Shown here in pieces: positions 39,609 through 48,884 of a stretch of DNA of 64,000 nt. Position numbers and translations under genes: made by a program. Source of the DNA: Tolypothrix campylonemoides VB511288 (GTDB taxonomy: Bacteria; Cyanobacteriota; Cyanobacteriia; Cyanobacteriales; Nostocaceae); the NCBI GenBank assembly GCA_000828075.3, contig JXCB02000033.1:626166-690165 (forward strand), written 5' to 3'. The notes beneath the pieces are model-generated. The model was not told where the DNA came from, did no database searches, and worked only from the letters and a program-made list of their open reading frames with translations. Positions within the stretch are counted from its first letter, which is position 1, and each line of letters starts with the position of its first letter.

Positions 39609-40550
39609 TTACTCGTACTTTTCCTTGTAACGTTTAGCAATCCAATTACTGAAAATGTTTAAAGCCAAAGTAATCAAAAACAGAACAGCTCCCACAGCAT
39701 ATAAAGTCTTGTAGTTAAGACTGCCACGAGGACTATCTCCGCCTGAAATCTGAGCCATATAAGCTGTCATTGTTTCTACTGATTCCAGGAAATTCACAGT
39801 CATTTTGGGCTGCTGTCCTGCGGCGATAACCACAGTCATTGTTTCACCCACAGCTCGAGAAACTCCCAAAATAATCGAGGCAATAATTCCAGAAAGAGCC
39901 GCAGGAAGGACAACTCGGAATATAGATTCCAGTTTCGTGATTCCCAACGAGTAAGCACCTTCCCGCAAAGAGCGAGGAACAGCTTTTATAGCGTCTAAGC
40001 TGATAGAACCAACAGTGGGCATAATCATAACTCCCATCATCAACCCAGCACTCAAAGCGTTGAAGAGTTCCAATGGGACAAAATTCCGCAAAAATGGTGT
40101 TACAAACAACAGAGCGAAGTAACCGTAGACAACTGTAGGTACCCCCGCCAAAAGTTCTACCGCCGGGCGTAAAATCGCTGCTACCTTGGGTTGCGCGTAC
40201 TCACTTAAATAGATAGCTGAGGATAAACCCAGAGGAATGGCAACAGCCATGGCAATAACCGTAGTCAGTAAAGTGCCATTAATCAAGGGCCAAATTCCAA
40301 AATGTCGCTCTGCAAACAGAGGCGTCCATTCGGTATCCAGAAAGAACTTCGCAAACGAAACCTCTTGGAAAAACTCAAACGCTACCTGAAAGATAATTGC
40401 GACAATCCCAAAGGTTGTAAGGACGGAAACCAAAGCGCAACAAAATAAAAGCGCCGCGATAATTTTTTCCTGAATATCTTCAGATGGATTCTTTTCCAGA
40501 GAACGTTCGTAACCTTGATCAAACTCGTCTCGATAATTTGCGCCCTGCAT
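39609..40550 (-). CDS. pstC: Phosphate ABC transporter permease PstC
   Basis: 313 residues, six helices. YLSEYAQPKVAAILRPAVELLAGVPTVVYGYFAL is the PstC family block and AVPRSLREGAYSLGITKLES the ATPase-docking loop. First intact gene of the pst series; upstream, where pstS would be expected, is only a relic. Confidence 0.93.
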   Translation of the reverse strand: MQGANYRDEFDQGYERSLEKNPSEDIQEKIIAALLFCCALVSVLTTFGIVAIIFQVAFEFFQEVSFAKFFLDTEWTPLFAERHFGIWPLINGTLLTTVIAMAVAIPLGLSSAIYLSEYAQPKVAAILRPAVELLAGVPTVVYGYFALLFVTPFLRNFVPLELFNALSAGLMMGVMIMPTVGSISLDAIKAVPRSLREGAYSLGITKLESIFRVVLPAALSGIIASIILGVSRAVGETMTVVIAAGQQPKMTVNFLESVETMTAYMAQISGGDSPRGSLNYKTLYAVGAVLFLITLALNIFSNWIAKRYKEKYE

Positions 40551-40601
40551 AATCAGTCATCAATAAATAGTGAACAGTGATGAGTAAACAGTGAACAGCC
40601 A

Positions 40602-40940
40602 TCAGGAATAAAGAGTAGAAAAATGATAACTGATAACTGATAGCTGATTAGTGTTAAAGATATTTTGTAATTGCCTGACCAGGTTTTGCATCTTTGAACT
40701 TGTCACCCGAATTCTTACGAAGCAATGTTTTGTCTTGACATAACCCTTATCTGTTAGTTCAACATAACCAGTACCCCTGACACACTTTTTAGAATTAGCT
40801 AAAGAATTACCTAAGTACAAACCAACAAATTCTCTTACGACTAGCTTGTTATTCAAAGTAGACTTGCTAACATACTTGCTGATATAGATAAGTAGAGAAT
40901 AAGTAGAGAAGACCAGACAAAGCAGTTTAAAACTTTTGAG
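40602..40940 (-). pseudogene. pstS: Relic of the phosphate-binding protein gene pstS
   Basis: The minus frame is open from a stop at 40941-40943 to the end near 40602. It reads LLIYISKYVSKSTLNNKLVVREFVGLYLGNS, then GTGYVELTDKGYVK, which fits the conserved end of cyanobacterial PstS (xxIYVSKxSLxxxPxVREFVxFYLEN...VGYVxLPDxxY). About 280 residues of the N-terminal part are absent and the final segment is frayed. It ends 52 bp upstream of pstC, exactly where pstS should be. A working pstS must lie elsewhere or this operon lacks its own receptor. Confidence 0.7.
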
Positions 40941-42082
40941 TTACTTTTGACGGTGGTGGTGTTTGAGAATTTCCTTTTATATTTTGTATGGCAAATCAGC
41001 GCAGCTTATTTTTATTCGCTATGTAGTCACAAATTCCAACATAACGAAGTGCAGTTTCATCATTGCCTGCAAAAAAATATACTATATTTCTATAGATATA
41101 CCGTATTTAAGTAGTTATAATAGTATCATATGGTAAGTAGTGAAAAATCTAACTTTTGTAATGTTTTGGTAACATTAAGTTAGACTAAATAAAATTGACT
41201 CCTCTACCCTTTTGGATATAGTTACAAATCCATAGCCATTTCTCTGGTAAGGTTTCTTGCAAGAGCAAGGGAGTGACTGGTGGTTTCAAATATTAAGTCA
41301 TTCAATTTACTAAAATTTTTAATCATAAATAGATACATATAATTTGTTGAATTACATCTGTGTTTCTCTATGATGAGAAATATTTAGAAAAGCAGGTTTT
41401 TGCCTCAAAGACACACATTAATGCTTTGATGTCAAGCTTTTGTTGAAATTTAGAGCAACACAAGACTACCTGACTACTAACTGGGGCTAGCAGCGCTATT
41501 TAGGTGTCAATTAGGACAGTTGAATTCAATCTGAGTGATCTGTACGCTACTATATTCAGAACTATTGGCTGAATCTAAATGACAATTTAACTTAACTTCA
41601 TCTTAATCTTACAGAAGATGGAAGGGATTACCGTAGTTATTTAAAGAACTTTACATTTAAATTGCGGTGTCAACGACAACCCATACGAAGCGTGGGTATG
41701 AGCTAGCTCTGGGCTATTTTGGTTTCAGACATTGCAACCCAATACAACTCTAAGTTGATACAGCTTAAAGCAAGTTGATGGCGCTTGTGCAAAGACCGCT
41801 ACAGTTATTGCATCGTCATATCATGTTCGGCTAATTAGTTATAATTTCCACGTTGACTGCACCCCACCCCGCGTTTATCTGCGCTTAGGCTCCCCTCCCC
41901 GCTCGCGGGGAGGGGATAAAGGGGTGGGGTTCTTCAGGAATGATAAGTAATCAACCGAACCTGATATCACTCGTCTCATTTTGACTTTCCAATCTCACAC
42001 TGAAGAAAGTTGTGTAAAGAATTGTTTAATTAGAAGTTAATAATAAGTTAAAAAAAACATCTCAGATTGTAGCTAGGGAAGA
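40941..42082. other. 1.1-kb non-coding stretch upstream of pst
   Basis: No gene. A/T-rich, with the Pho-box-like repeat at 41586-41615, a GC-rich inverted repeat at 41862-41930 (caccccaccccgcg ... ctccccgctcgcggggag ... ggggtggggtt), and isolated stops in all frames. The missing front of pstS is not visible here; the region looks like decayed or replaced sequence. Confidence 0.5.
41586..41615 (+). promoter_or_regulatory. Pho-box-like direct repeat
   Basis: TTTAACTT-AAC-TTCATCTT-AAT-CTTACAGA: three 8-mers spaced by 3 bp, the layout of cyanobacterial PhoB/SphR boxes (consensus PyTTAAPyPyT). The first unit matches fully and the others partly. It points along the plus strand, toward the gene at 42083, not toward pst, about 1 kb away. 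Moderate match only. Confidence 0.3.
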
Positions 42083-42346
42083 ATGACAGACAAGGATGAA
42101 TTTTTGTATCCTCGTAGCCGTTATTACGGTCAGGTTAAGCCGGAAAACCTGATATTTAACGCAAATTTACAGAAATTTGCACAAAGAATTGGTTACATCG
42201 TTAGCCTTCATACCGGTGGGAAACTCTCTTCAGAAGAAGCGTATCAACAAATTGAAGCACTTTGGCAACAGCTAGAACTTTCAAAGAAGCAGCTCAGAAT
42301 TGGCGAAAATCCTTTGCCGACGGATGAAGGACAAAAAGACGACTAA
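42083..42346 (+). CDS. Small conserved cyanobacterial protein (DUF7219-like)
   Basis: 87 residues. FLYPRSRYYGQVKPENLIFNANLQKFAQRIGYI and the SSEEAYQQIEALWQQLELSKKQL helix are a pattern I associate with the DUF7219 family of small cyanobacterial proteins. Soluble, mostly helical, no cysteine. Start ATG 42083 has agggaa upstream. Function unknown. Confidence 0.7.
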   Translation: MTDKDEFLYPRSRYYGQVKPENLIFNANLQKFAQRIGYIVSLHTGGKLSSEEAYQQIEALWQQLELSKKQLRIGENPLPTDEGQKDD

Positions 42347-43000
42347 ATTTAATCAAGCCTCGATGTTGAGCCTAAAATCTCCTGGCTTTTTGTCCACATG
42401 AGCGATCGCCCAGCCTGTACCTTTGGCACTCACCGTAAAATTTGGACGAGCCTTAGGAGTGTTAACTCACAACAAATCTTCCTGACGACTTTGAGTTTTT
42501 ACCCAAGGAATATTCTGCAAAAATTTGAAATTTTGTATTCTAAACCAACGTTTAGAACGTTGTTTTTCACGACTGCTGTTGAGTTCCCAGCAGTCGCGCC
42601 TTTCGCCGCCCCACTGCATCCGGTTAATTGAATATTCTGCCCAAGGTTCACCATCTGAGATTTCTCGTTCTATGTGCTCAAACCACATTTCATTCTCCTA
42701 TTCAGAAAATTGAGCGCCCGAAAGCGCTACACAACCTAAGAGCCTCACTCTCGCAACCCAAGTACTTTGTGAGGATTATTTTTCCGCAAACGAATGCAAA
42801 TATTAAAGCCTGACAATATCACCAAAAGCAAAGCTGTAACTCTCTGCAAATCAGGATTCTTAGTAGATGTAGTTCTTATATCCTCTTTGCGTTATTCACG
42901 TCTATATTGTTAATCAAAATTTTAATAAAAAAAGTTAAGGAAAAAAGTAGCAGATGAACTTTCACCTGCTACAAGCAAGTGGTTGGAGAACAGCTATGGA
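42347..43000. other. Intergenic region around a small reading frame
   Basis: Apart from the small minus-strand frame at 42467-42688, I see no gene. Around 42720-42780 and 42840-42950 the sequence is A/T-rich with no clear repeat or hairpin. Confidence 0.4.
42467..42688 (-). CDS. Small charged protein of unknown function
   Basis: 73 residues (MWFEHIEREISDGEPW at the start), rich in Arg, Glu and Trp. ATG 42688 is preceded by AGGAG at a good distance (taggagaatgaaATG), a stronger ribosome-binding site than most genes here show, which is the reason to list it. An overlapping plus-strand frame is weaker. No homology recognised. Confidence 0.45.
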   Translation of the reverse strand: MWFEHIEREISDGEPWAEYSINRMQWGGERRDCWELNSSREKQRSKRWFRIQNFKFLQNIPWVKTQSRQEDLL

Positions 43001-43564
43001 TTAATTTGTGTGAGCCAATTCTTTGACACCAGGTTGTAGATTCTTCACAGATTGTGCAAACTCATTGAGAGCTTCTTTCAATCTTTGGTCAATTTCTTCA
43101 TCAAGTTGCAGACTGCCATCTTGTATTTGCAGCTGTTTGTCTACTGCATAAACACCGCCTAAGATGTAGCGTGCTTTTAACTCAGACAACACGGGTTTCA
43201 GTGCATATTCAATTGCTAACAAATGAGCGAGTGTTCCACCAGTAGCAATAGGTAGCACAACTTTTCCTGACAAAGCCCTTTGAGGTAGTAAGTCTAAAAA
43301 TGCTTTGAGAACTCCCGTGTACGCTGCTTTGTAAATCGGAGTGGCAATGATAATACCATCTGCTCTTTCTATAAGTCCTTTCGGTTGTTCTAGGGCTGGG
43401 CTGTCGTATTGTCCATACGCCAAAACTTCAGCCGGTATATCCCGAACCGAGATAACATCTGTTTGGAAACCTTCTTGCTGCAAAATTTTGGTGGAGTGTT
43501 CCAGAATACCGTAGGTTCTGGAAGGATGCGATGGACTACCGGCAATTGCTAAGATATTAGCCAT
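43001..43564 (-). CDS. ssuE: NADPH-dependent FMN reductase
   Basis: Supplies reduced FMN for the alkanesulfonate monooxygenase encoded 142 bp upstream. 187 residues of the flavodoxin-like fold: ILAIAGSPSHPSRTYG (phosphate-binding loop), IIIATPIYKAAYTGVLKAFLDLLP and LPIATGGTLAHLLAIEYALKPVL are SsuE landmarks. Gene order ssuD-ssuE; no ssuABC transporter is in the window. Confidence 0.92.
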   Translation of the reverse strand: MANILAIAGSPSHPSRTYGILEHSTKILQQEGFQTDVISVRDIPAEVLAYGQYDSPALEQPKGLIERADGIIIATPIYKAAYTGVLKAFLDLLPQRALSGKVVLPIATGGTLAHLLAIEYALKPVLSELKARYILGGVYAVDKQLQIQDGSLQLDEEIDQRLKEALNEFAQSVKNLQPGVKELAHTN

Positions 43565-43706
43565 ATTTTTTTCAGCCTTTTTGCGTTTAAAAGTTCTGAG
43601 TCTGAGTATATGCTACGAATGAAATTCCAGGAATTGAGCAACTTTTTTTTATTTGAGTACTAAGTAATTTTTTCCTACTTTCTAGAATTCGACTCAGCAC
43701 TGTTTT

Positions 43707-44870
43707 CTAATCCACAGTGGTAGCTGTCTTTTGTTTGTGCTGCTGTGTGGGAAAATCCTGATTAGCAACAATCTCTCCGAAAGGACTCAAAACCTGCTGC
43801 TGTTCAACAACTGGCAGATTCTCTAACGGTAAACGGGGGAATAGCAGTTCCGCGACTCGATAAGCTTCTTCTAGATGGGGATAACCAGAGAGGATGAAGG
43901 TATCGATACCTATCTCGCTATACTCCAACATCCTTGCAGCAACGGTATCGCGATCGCCTACTAGGGCAGTTCCCGCGCCACCTCGCACTAAACCAATCCC
44001 CGCCCACAGGTTGGGGCTAATTTCTAAGGCTTCTCGGCTACCGTTGTGCAATTCTCCCATGCGGCGTTGCCCTTCGGAGTCCATACGAGCATAGACGTTT
44101 TGTGCTTTGGCGATCGCCTCCTCGTCCACATACCGTATGAGCCGATTGGCTGCTTCCCAAGCTTCGCTCTCGGTTTCTCTGACAATCACGTGTAGGCGAA
44201 TACCAAAGCGCAATTTTCTTCCTTGTTCTTCTGCCAGTCTGCGAACAGAGGCAATCTTTTGGGCAACTTGAGCTGGTGGTTCACCCCAAGTCAGGTACAC
44301 ATCGACGTGTTTCGCTGCAATGCGCTGGGCTATAGCAGAGGAACCGCCAAACCACAATGGTGGATAAGGCTTCTGGACAGGCTGAAAGAGTATCTTGCCT
44401 TCTTGGATGTCGAGATAGTCACCCTTGAAGTTAGCCACTTCACCAGCCGCTATCTGCCGCCATACTGTCAAAAACTCATCCGTCAATTTGTAGCGATCGT
44501 CATGACTCAAGTGCAAGCCATCTCCCGCTAATTCCACGGGATCGCCACCAGTGACTACATTAATCAACAAACGTCCATTGGACATGCGGTCAAACGTTGC
44601 TGCCATTCTTGCTGCCACCCCTGGTGACATCAACCCCGGACGGATCGCCACCAGAAACCGCATCTGACTGGTATGAGTGACCAGAGTTGACGCCAAAACC
44701 CAAGCATCTTCACAAGAACGACCGGTAGGCAGCAATGCCCCCGTGAAGCCCAAGTGATCTACTGCTTGTGCAATTTGGCGCAGGTAAGAAAAGCTAACTG
44801 ACCGTCCGCCTACGGAAGTGCCCAGATACCGCCCATCACCGTGAGTTGGGATAAACCAAAGAAGATGCAT
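43707..44870 (-). CDS. ssuD: FMNH2-dependent alkanesulfonate monooxygenase
   Basis: Releases sulfite from alkanesulfonates using FMNH2 from SsuE and oxygen. 387 residues of the luciferase-like TIM barrel, beginning [15 protein letters not shown], with [24 protein letters not shown] and [33 protein letters not shown] precedes the ATG. Together with the sulfate importer and mtn genes it extends the sulfur theme of this stretch. Confidence 0.92.
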   Translation of the reverse strand: MHLLWFIPTHGDGRYLGTSVGGRSVSFSYLRQIAQAVDHLGFTGALLPTGRSCEDAWVLASTLVTHTSQMRFLVAIRPGLMSPGVAARMAATFDRMSNGRLLINVVTGGDPVELAGDGLHLSHDDRYKLTDEFLTVWRQIAAGEVANFKGDYLDIQEGKILFQPVQKPYPPLWFGGSSAIAQRIAAKHVDVYLTWGEPPAQVAQKIASVRRLAEEQGRKLRFGIRLHVIVRETESEAWEAANRLIRYVDEEAIAKAQNVYARMDSEGQRRMGELHNGSREALEISPNLWAGIGLVRGGAGTALVGDRDTVAARMLEYSEIGIDTFILSGYPHLEEAYRVAELLFPRLPLENLPVVEQQQVLSPFGEIVANQDFPTQQHKQKTATTVD

Positions 44871-45387
44871 GATCCCTATTTAAAGTAGCTGCAAAATGTC
44901 GATTATATACTACTGTATTTTTACGTATTAACCGTAATTAACTGGAATATTAACATAAGAGTATTGCACAGCCTCCCAAGTAAGGCAAGACTTTTTGAAA
45001 AAAAATACGGTTTATTTATCAATTTAGGGCAGTTTATTGCAATGGTTATGAAAACTCTAAAGAGGATATGCGTTATGAGCCAAAGGTTTGTAACTCTTGG
45101 CTGAAGTTCCTGGCTATTGTGAGAACTTATCTGATATCATGCCTGCTCAATGACCGACAAATCCTGGAAAACCCCACCCCAATGAGTGGCTGCGCCATCC
45201 CCTAAGCGCTTGCGCTTAAGGGCTAGGGCTAGGTGGGATATTCCGTAATCATGCCTGGAAGTCCGGGGATTGCTTGTTTGTTGGAACGACAAGGCACGCT
45301 TGTTTCCGACAGGTGGTGAAATCTGGGCTAAACCCCTAAGCTACCAGCCAAGGGTTGCTTACAAAATGAAATGTGTTTTAGGAAAAT
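44871..45387. other. Intergenic region between ssuD and an aldo/keto reductase
   Basis: No gene. About 45170-45240 carries a dispersed hairpin (aaaccccaccccaat to ctaggtgggat, with agcgcttgcgctt in the middle). The rest is A/T-rich; AGGA at 45377-45380 precedes ATG 45388. Confidence 0.4.
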
Positions 45388-46428
45388 ATGAAGAACAACC
45401 AACTTGGAGAAAGCGACCTCAAGGTTTCGGAAATTTGTCTGGGTACCATGACTTTTGGGCAGCAAAATACCATTGAAGATGCCCATCAGCAGCTAGATTA
45501 TGCTGTCGCCCAAGGAATAAACTTTATCGATACAGCAGAAATGTATCCGGTACCAGCGCGTGCCGAAACTCAAGGGAGAACTGAAGCTTATATTGGGGAA
45601 TGGCTGCACAAGCAGCAGCGCGATAAATTAATTATCGCTACCAAAATAGCAGGACCTGGTCGTGCTATGAAATGGGTGAGAGCAGGAGCCACAAATATTC
45701 AACGCGATAACATTAAGCAAGCAGTAGATGATAGCCTCAAGCGTTTACAAACGGACTACATTGACCTTTACCAAATCCATTGGCCCGACCGCTATGTTCC
45801 CCTCTTTGGACAGACAGAATACAATCCAAAATTTGAGCGTGAAACTGTTCCCATCGCTGAACAGCTAACAGCTTTTGGTGATTTAATTAAGGCAGGTAAA
45901 ATTCGGTATTTGGGTTTGAGTAATGAAACTCCTTGGGGAGTGTCTGAATTTAGTCATGCTGCTAAACAGCTAGGATTACCTAAAGTTGTTTCTATCCAAA
46001 ATGCTTACAATCTGCTCAACCGTGAATTTGATAGACATTTAGTAGAAGCTTGCTATCGTCAAAATATTGGTTTGCTAGCTTATAGTCCTTTGGGATTTGG
46101 TTTGTTATCAGGCAAGTATATTGATGGTAAAAAACCAGAAAATACACGACTCACGCTGTTTCAGAACTTTGGACAGCGATATTTCAAGCCAAATGTCAAT
46201 GAAGCAGTAGCAGCTTATGCAGAAGTTGCCCGTAAACATAACATCCAACTGGCACAACTAGCGATCGCATTTGTTCGGAGCCGTTGGTTTGTCACGAGTA
46301 CAATTATCGGTGCTTCAACCATTGAACAACTTAAAGAAAATATAGAGAGTGTGAATGTCGTTCTTGACAAAGACATCCTGGCAGAGTTGGATGCTGTTCA
46401 TACTCGTTATCCCAACCCAGCACCGTAA
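45388..46428 (+). CDS. Aldo/keto reductase (Tas-like)
   Basis: 346 residues, (beta/alpha)8 NADPH-dependent reductase. Family marks: LKVSEICLGTMTFGQQN, INFIDTAEMYP (catalytic Asp/Tyr), LIIATKIAGPGRAMKWVR (catalytic Lys), DYIDLYQIHWPDR (catalytic His) and the C-terminal IGASTIEQLKENI coenzyme segment. Long inserts and WPDRYVPLFG match the E. coli Tas group. Substrate unknown. Confidence 0.9.
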   Translation: MKNNQLGESDLKVSEICLGTMTFGQQNTIEDAHQQLDYAVAQGINFIDTAEMYPVPARAETQGRTEAYIGEWLHKQQRDKLIIATKIAGPGRAMKWVRAGATNIQRDNIKQAVDDSLKRLQTDYIDLYQIHWPDRYVPLFGQTEYNPKFERETVPIAEQLTAFGDLIKAGKIRYLGLSNETPWGVSEFSHAAKQLGLPKVVSIQNAYNLLNREFDRHLVEACYRQNIGLLAYSPLGFGLLSGKYIDGKKPENTRLTLFQNFGQRYFKPNVNEAVAAYAEVARKHNIQLAQLAIAFVRSRWFVTSTIIGASTIEQLKENIESVNVVLDKDILAELDAVHTRYPNPAP

Positions 46429-46451
46429 AAATTAAAAAGAACTCAGAACTC

Positions 46452-46492
46452 ACCCTCTTTTAAGAAAACAAAATGATTTCTTAAAAGAGGGT
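46452..46492 (+). terminator. Hairpin after the aldo/keto reductase
   Basis: ACCCTCTTTTAAGAAA (46452-46467), nine-base loop, TTTCTTAAAAGAGGGT (46477-46492): a perfect 16-bp inverted repeat just after the stop codon. No U tract follows, so it may end transcription weakly, protect the 3' end, or be a dispersed palindrome. Confidence 0.55.
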
Positions 46493-46549
46493 TAAATACT
46501 TTATACTTTATAGTTCTTCTACCAACTTAAGATCTACCTAGGCAAAACC

Positions 46550-46783
46550 ATGCCAACTAATCTGATCACTTTCATTGCTGCACTTATTGTCGCGTGGTTA
46601 GTCTTCCGAGCTTTGCTCAGTCTGCTGCAAACAGCCATTAGTACGGCGATCGCCATTTTTGTTATTGTTGTTATCTTGATGGCTTTTGGTTTCAGTCCCC
46701 AAGATTTGATGCGAGAAATCGCCAACCTACCTCAATTTTTTAGCCAATTTGTCACCGAGGTGAGGAAAATACTAGGGTTGTAA
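46550..46783 (+). CDS. Small two-helix membrane protein
   Basis: 77 residues with hydrophobic segments at about 5-26 and 30-50, then an amphipathic tail (LMREIANLPQFFSQFVTEVRKILGL). No recognised family. Encoded 121 bp after the reductase but separated from it by the hairpin at 46452, so probably a separate transcript. Confidence 0.6.
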   Translation: MPTNLITFIAALIVAWLVFRALLSLLQTAISTAIAIFVIVVILMAFGFSPQDLMREIANLPQFFSQFVTEVRKILGL

Positions 46784-47242
46784 TTTATTAAGGTATCTCA
46801 GGAAAAAATCTTGTTGTCATTCAAGAGTATTTGTGGGAGGAGCAGGCGGCATTCCTGTCCATTTTTTTGCTGCTGAATTGCAATTTTGATAGAAAACTTT
46901 AGTCTTTTTACAAATTATCAATTACGAATTATGTTGCTCCCGACAGCGCCCGTTTAGCACATAGCCAAGTTGGAATGTATAGAGGCGGGTGCTTCAGCTT
47001 CCAAGCACTGTACGAAAAGATTGTGCGTGAAGAACCCGATTTGCTGAATTGATAACCACAGCCCGTTAGCGAGGAGGGGAAATTTCTCCTGTTTGCTAAT
47101 TGCCAATGCGATGACACAGAGGCGGGTAGTCGGTGCAATCGCGCAGATGACGAGTCACAGGATTGGAGCAACGCTTACGCTCACAGGATTTGAGTTATTC
47201 TTTAAACAAATATTAGTTGGCATTTTGGCAACTGCGCCAATT
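46784..47242. other. Non-coding stretch with a possible gene relic
   Basis: In one plus frame about 46932-47050 reads like protein (APDSARLAHSQVGMYRGG..., ending REEPDLLN and TGA) but has no start and no continuation, suggesting a decayed fragment. The minus-strand frame at 46929-47171 is poorly protein-like. Confidence 0.35.
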
Positions 47243-47270
47243 TTATGAGCAGTATCGTAGGTGTTAATAC
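47243..47270 (+). promoter_or_regulatory. Putative promoter for the small RNA
   Basis: TTATGA (47243-47248), 16-bp spacer, TAATAC (47265-47270). Placed about 35 bp upstream of the first paired segment of the RNA fold. Moderate match to sigma-70 boxes; start inferred near 47277. Confidence 0.35.
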
Positions 47271-47276
47271 GTTCTT

Positions 47277-47422
47277 GCACAAAAAATCACACGGCACAAG
47301 GCTAAAACCTCCTCTTACCGGTGAGCTACCGGGTCTTGTAATGCACGACGCAACATGAGTGCCAGCCCTATGCAGTCGTGGTTTTATACCCCCTAAGTGA
47401 TAGCTTAGGGGTTTTTATTTTT
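47277..47422 (+). ncRNA. Structured small RNA with intrinsic terminator
   Basis: No open frame, but clear nested pairing: TAAAACC (47303-47309) with GGTTTTA (47380-47386) closes a multiloop that contains CCGGT-gagct-ACCGG and CACGAC with GTCGTG; a single-stranded TCCTC lies between the closing stem and the first inner stem. A strong terminator follows. The CCUCCUC run could pair with ribosome-binding sites of target mRNAs. A leader or riboswitch for the reductase gene at 47686 is less likely because 260 bp separate them. Family not identified. Confidence 0.5.
47390..47422 (+). terminator. Intrinsic terminator
   Basis: CCCCTAAG (47390-47397), loop TGATAG, CTTAGGGG (47404-47411), followed by TTTTTATTTTTT. 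Textbook rho-independent terminator on the plus strand with no protein gene directly in front of it. Confidence 0.8.
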
Positions 47423-47685
47423 TAAATTATTTATAAGTGTAATTTACTAAAATAAATGCTACTTTATTTACATATTACTTAATAAGTATTAATGATCATA
47501 AGTCAATCAAGAATTTCATAAAAAAGTTACGATATTTGCTAGGCATAGGCAAAGCATCAGCGTCGGGACTATGTCACTTTACTGTTGAATTTCTAACAAC
47601 CGCAGAGGCACACAGAAAACACAGATAGAAAAATAAGGAGAGTGGTTCAGTCTTATTTGTCGTAACCAGCGAAGGAATCAATTTT
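47423..47685. other. Intergenic region upstream of the OYE reductase
   Basis: No gene. A/T-rich to 47580, then the dispersed motif aaccgcagaggcacacagaaaacacagatag at 47599-47629, related to the repeats at 147 and 50246. AAGGA at about 47672 precedes ATG 47686. Confidence 0.4.
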
Positions 47686-48750
47686 ATGGCACACTTATTT
47701 GAACCTCTCACAATTCGCGCAGTCACTTTTCGCAACCGAATTGCCGTTGCACCAATGTGTCAGTATTCCAGTACTGATGGATATGCCAATGATTGGCATT
47801 TAGTTCATTTGGCAAGCCGTGCGGTTGGCGGTGCGGGTTTAGTGATCACAGAAGCGGCTGCGGTGGAACCGCGAGGACGCATCAGTCCTCAAGATTTGGG
47901 GATTTGGTCAGATGCACATATTGAGCCACTTGCAAAAATTGTAGAACTTATTCACAATTTCGGTTCTATTGCAGGGATTCAACTTGCTCATGCAGGAAGA
48001 AAAGCCAGTACAGCACCACCTTGGGAAGGTGGAATCGTGGATGAATCTGCTGGCGGTTGGCGTCCTGTGGTTTCTAGCAGTGCGATCGCTTTTACTGAAA
48101 ATCACCCTGTTCCTGAAGCATTGAACAGCGAAGGAATTGCACAAATTATTCATGCTTTTGTGCAAGCTGCAAAACGCTCTGTGGAAGCTGGATTTAAAGT
48201 GATTGAAATTCACGCGGCTCATGGCTATTTATTGCATCAATTTCTCTCGCCTTTGAGCAATCATCGAGAGGATGAATATGGAGGGAGTTTTGAAAATCGT
48301 ACCCGTTTGTTAAGAGAAGTTGTCAGCAGGGTACGCGAAGTTTTGCCCGAAGATTATCCGCTTTGGGTGAGAATTTCAGCTACTGATTGGGCAGAAAATG
48401 GCTGGGACATTGAGCAAAGTATAGCCCTTGCAGATAAACTCAAAAATCTGGGTGTCGATTTAATTGACACCTCAAGTGGTGGTACTTTACCGAAGGTTAA
48501 TATTCCTTACGGTCCTGGTTATCAGACTCAGTTTGCTTCCAGAATTCGCAATCAAGCAAATATTTTGACTGGAGCGGTAGGTTTGATTACATCACCAGAA
48601 CAAGCTGACCATATTATTCGCACTGGTCAAGCAGATGTTGTCTTACTTGCGCGAGAATTGCTACGCAATCCTTACTGGCCATCATATGCTGCGAAAACCT
48701 TAGGAAAAGATCAAGTTTCGCCCGTTCAGTATGAGCGAGCATGGCTTTGA
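47686..48750 (+). CDS. NADH:flavin oxidoreductase, OYE family (YqjM/NamA-like)
   Basis: 354-residue TIM-barrel flavoenzyme that reduces activated C=C bonds. C25 in APMCQYSS marks the thermophilic-like/YqjM class of OYE proteins. Other landmarks: GIQLAHAGRKAS, HAAHGYLLHQFLSPLSNHREDEYGGSFENRTRLL (FMN binding and catalytic residues) and WVRISATDW. Single gene. Physiological substrate unknown. Confidence 0.92.
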   Translation: MAHLFEPLTIRAVTFRNRIAVAPMCQYSSTDGYANDWHLVHLASRAVGGAGLVITEAAAVEPRGRISPQDLGIWSDAHIEPLAKIVELIHNFGSIAGIQLAHAGRKASTAPPWEGGIVDESAGGWRPVVSSSAIAFTENHPVPEALNSEGIAQIIHAFVQAAKRSVEAGFKVIEIHAAHGYLLHQFLSPLSNHREDEYGGSFENRTRLLREVVSRVREVLPEDYPLWVRISATDWAENGWDIEQSIALADKLKNLGVDLIDTSSGGTLPKVNIPYGPGYQTQFASRIRNQANILTGAVGLITSPEQADHIIRTGQADVVLLARELLRNPYWPSYAAKTLGKDQVSPVQYERAWL

Positions 48751-48884
48751 AGTTCCAAAACTATTTTCAACAACAAATTCTACTTTTCCAGAGTACTATC
48801 TGACAGGCTTTGAGATATCATGCGGCATAGCCCTACCTACCATTTGTGGTTTAATCATTTGAAAAGGGCTGTAAGGTAAAAATA

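Noticed and set aside
46929..47171. 80-codon minus frame
   Set aside because: Low-complexity Ser/Arg content and no ribosome-binding site; the opposite strand reads better as a decayed fragment.
47303..47411. Riboswitch controlling the OYE reductase gene
   Set aside because: The terminator lies 260 bp before the gene and no alternative antiterminator pairing is visible; a free-standing RNA fits better.
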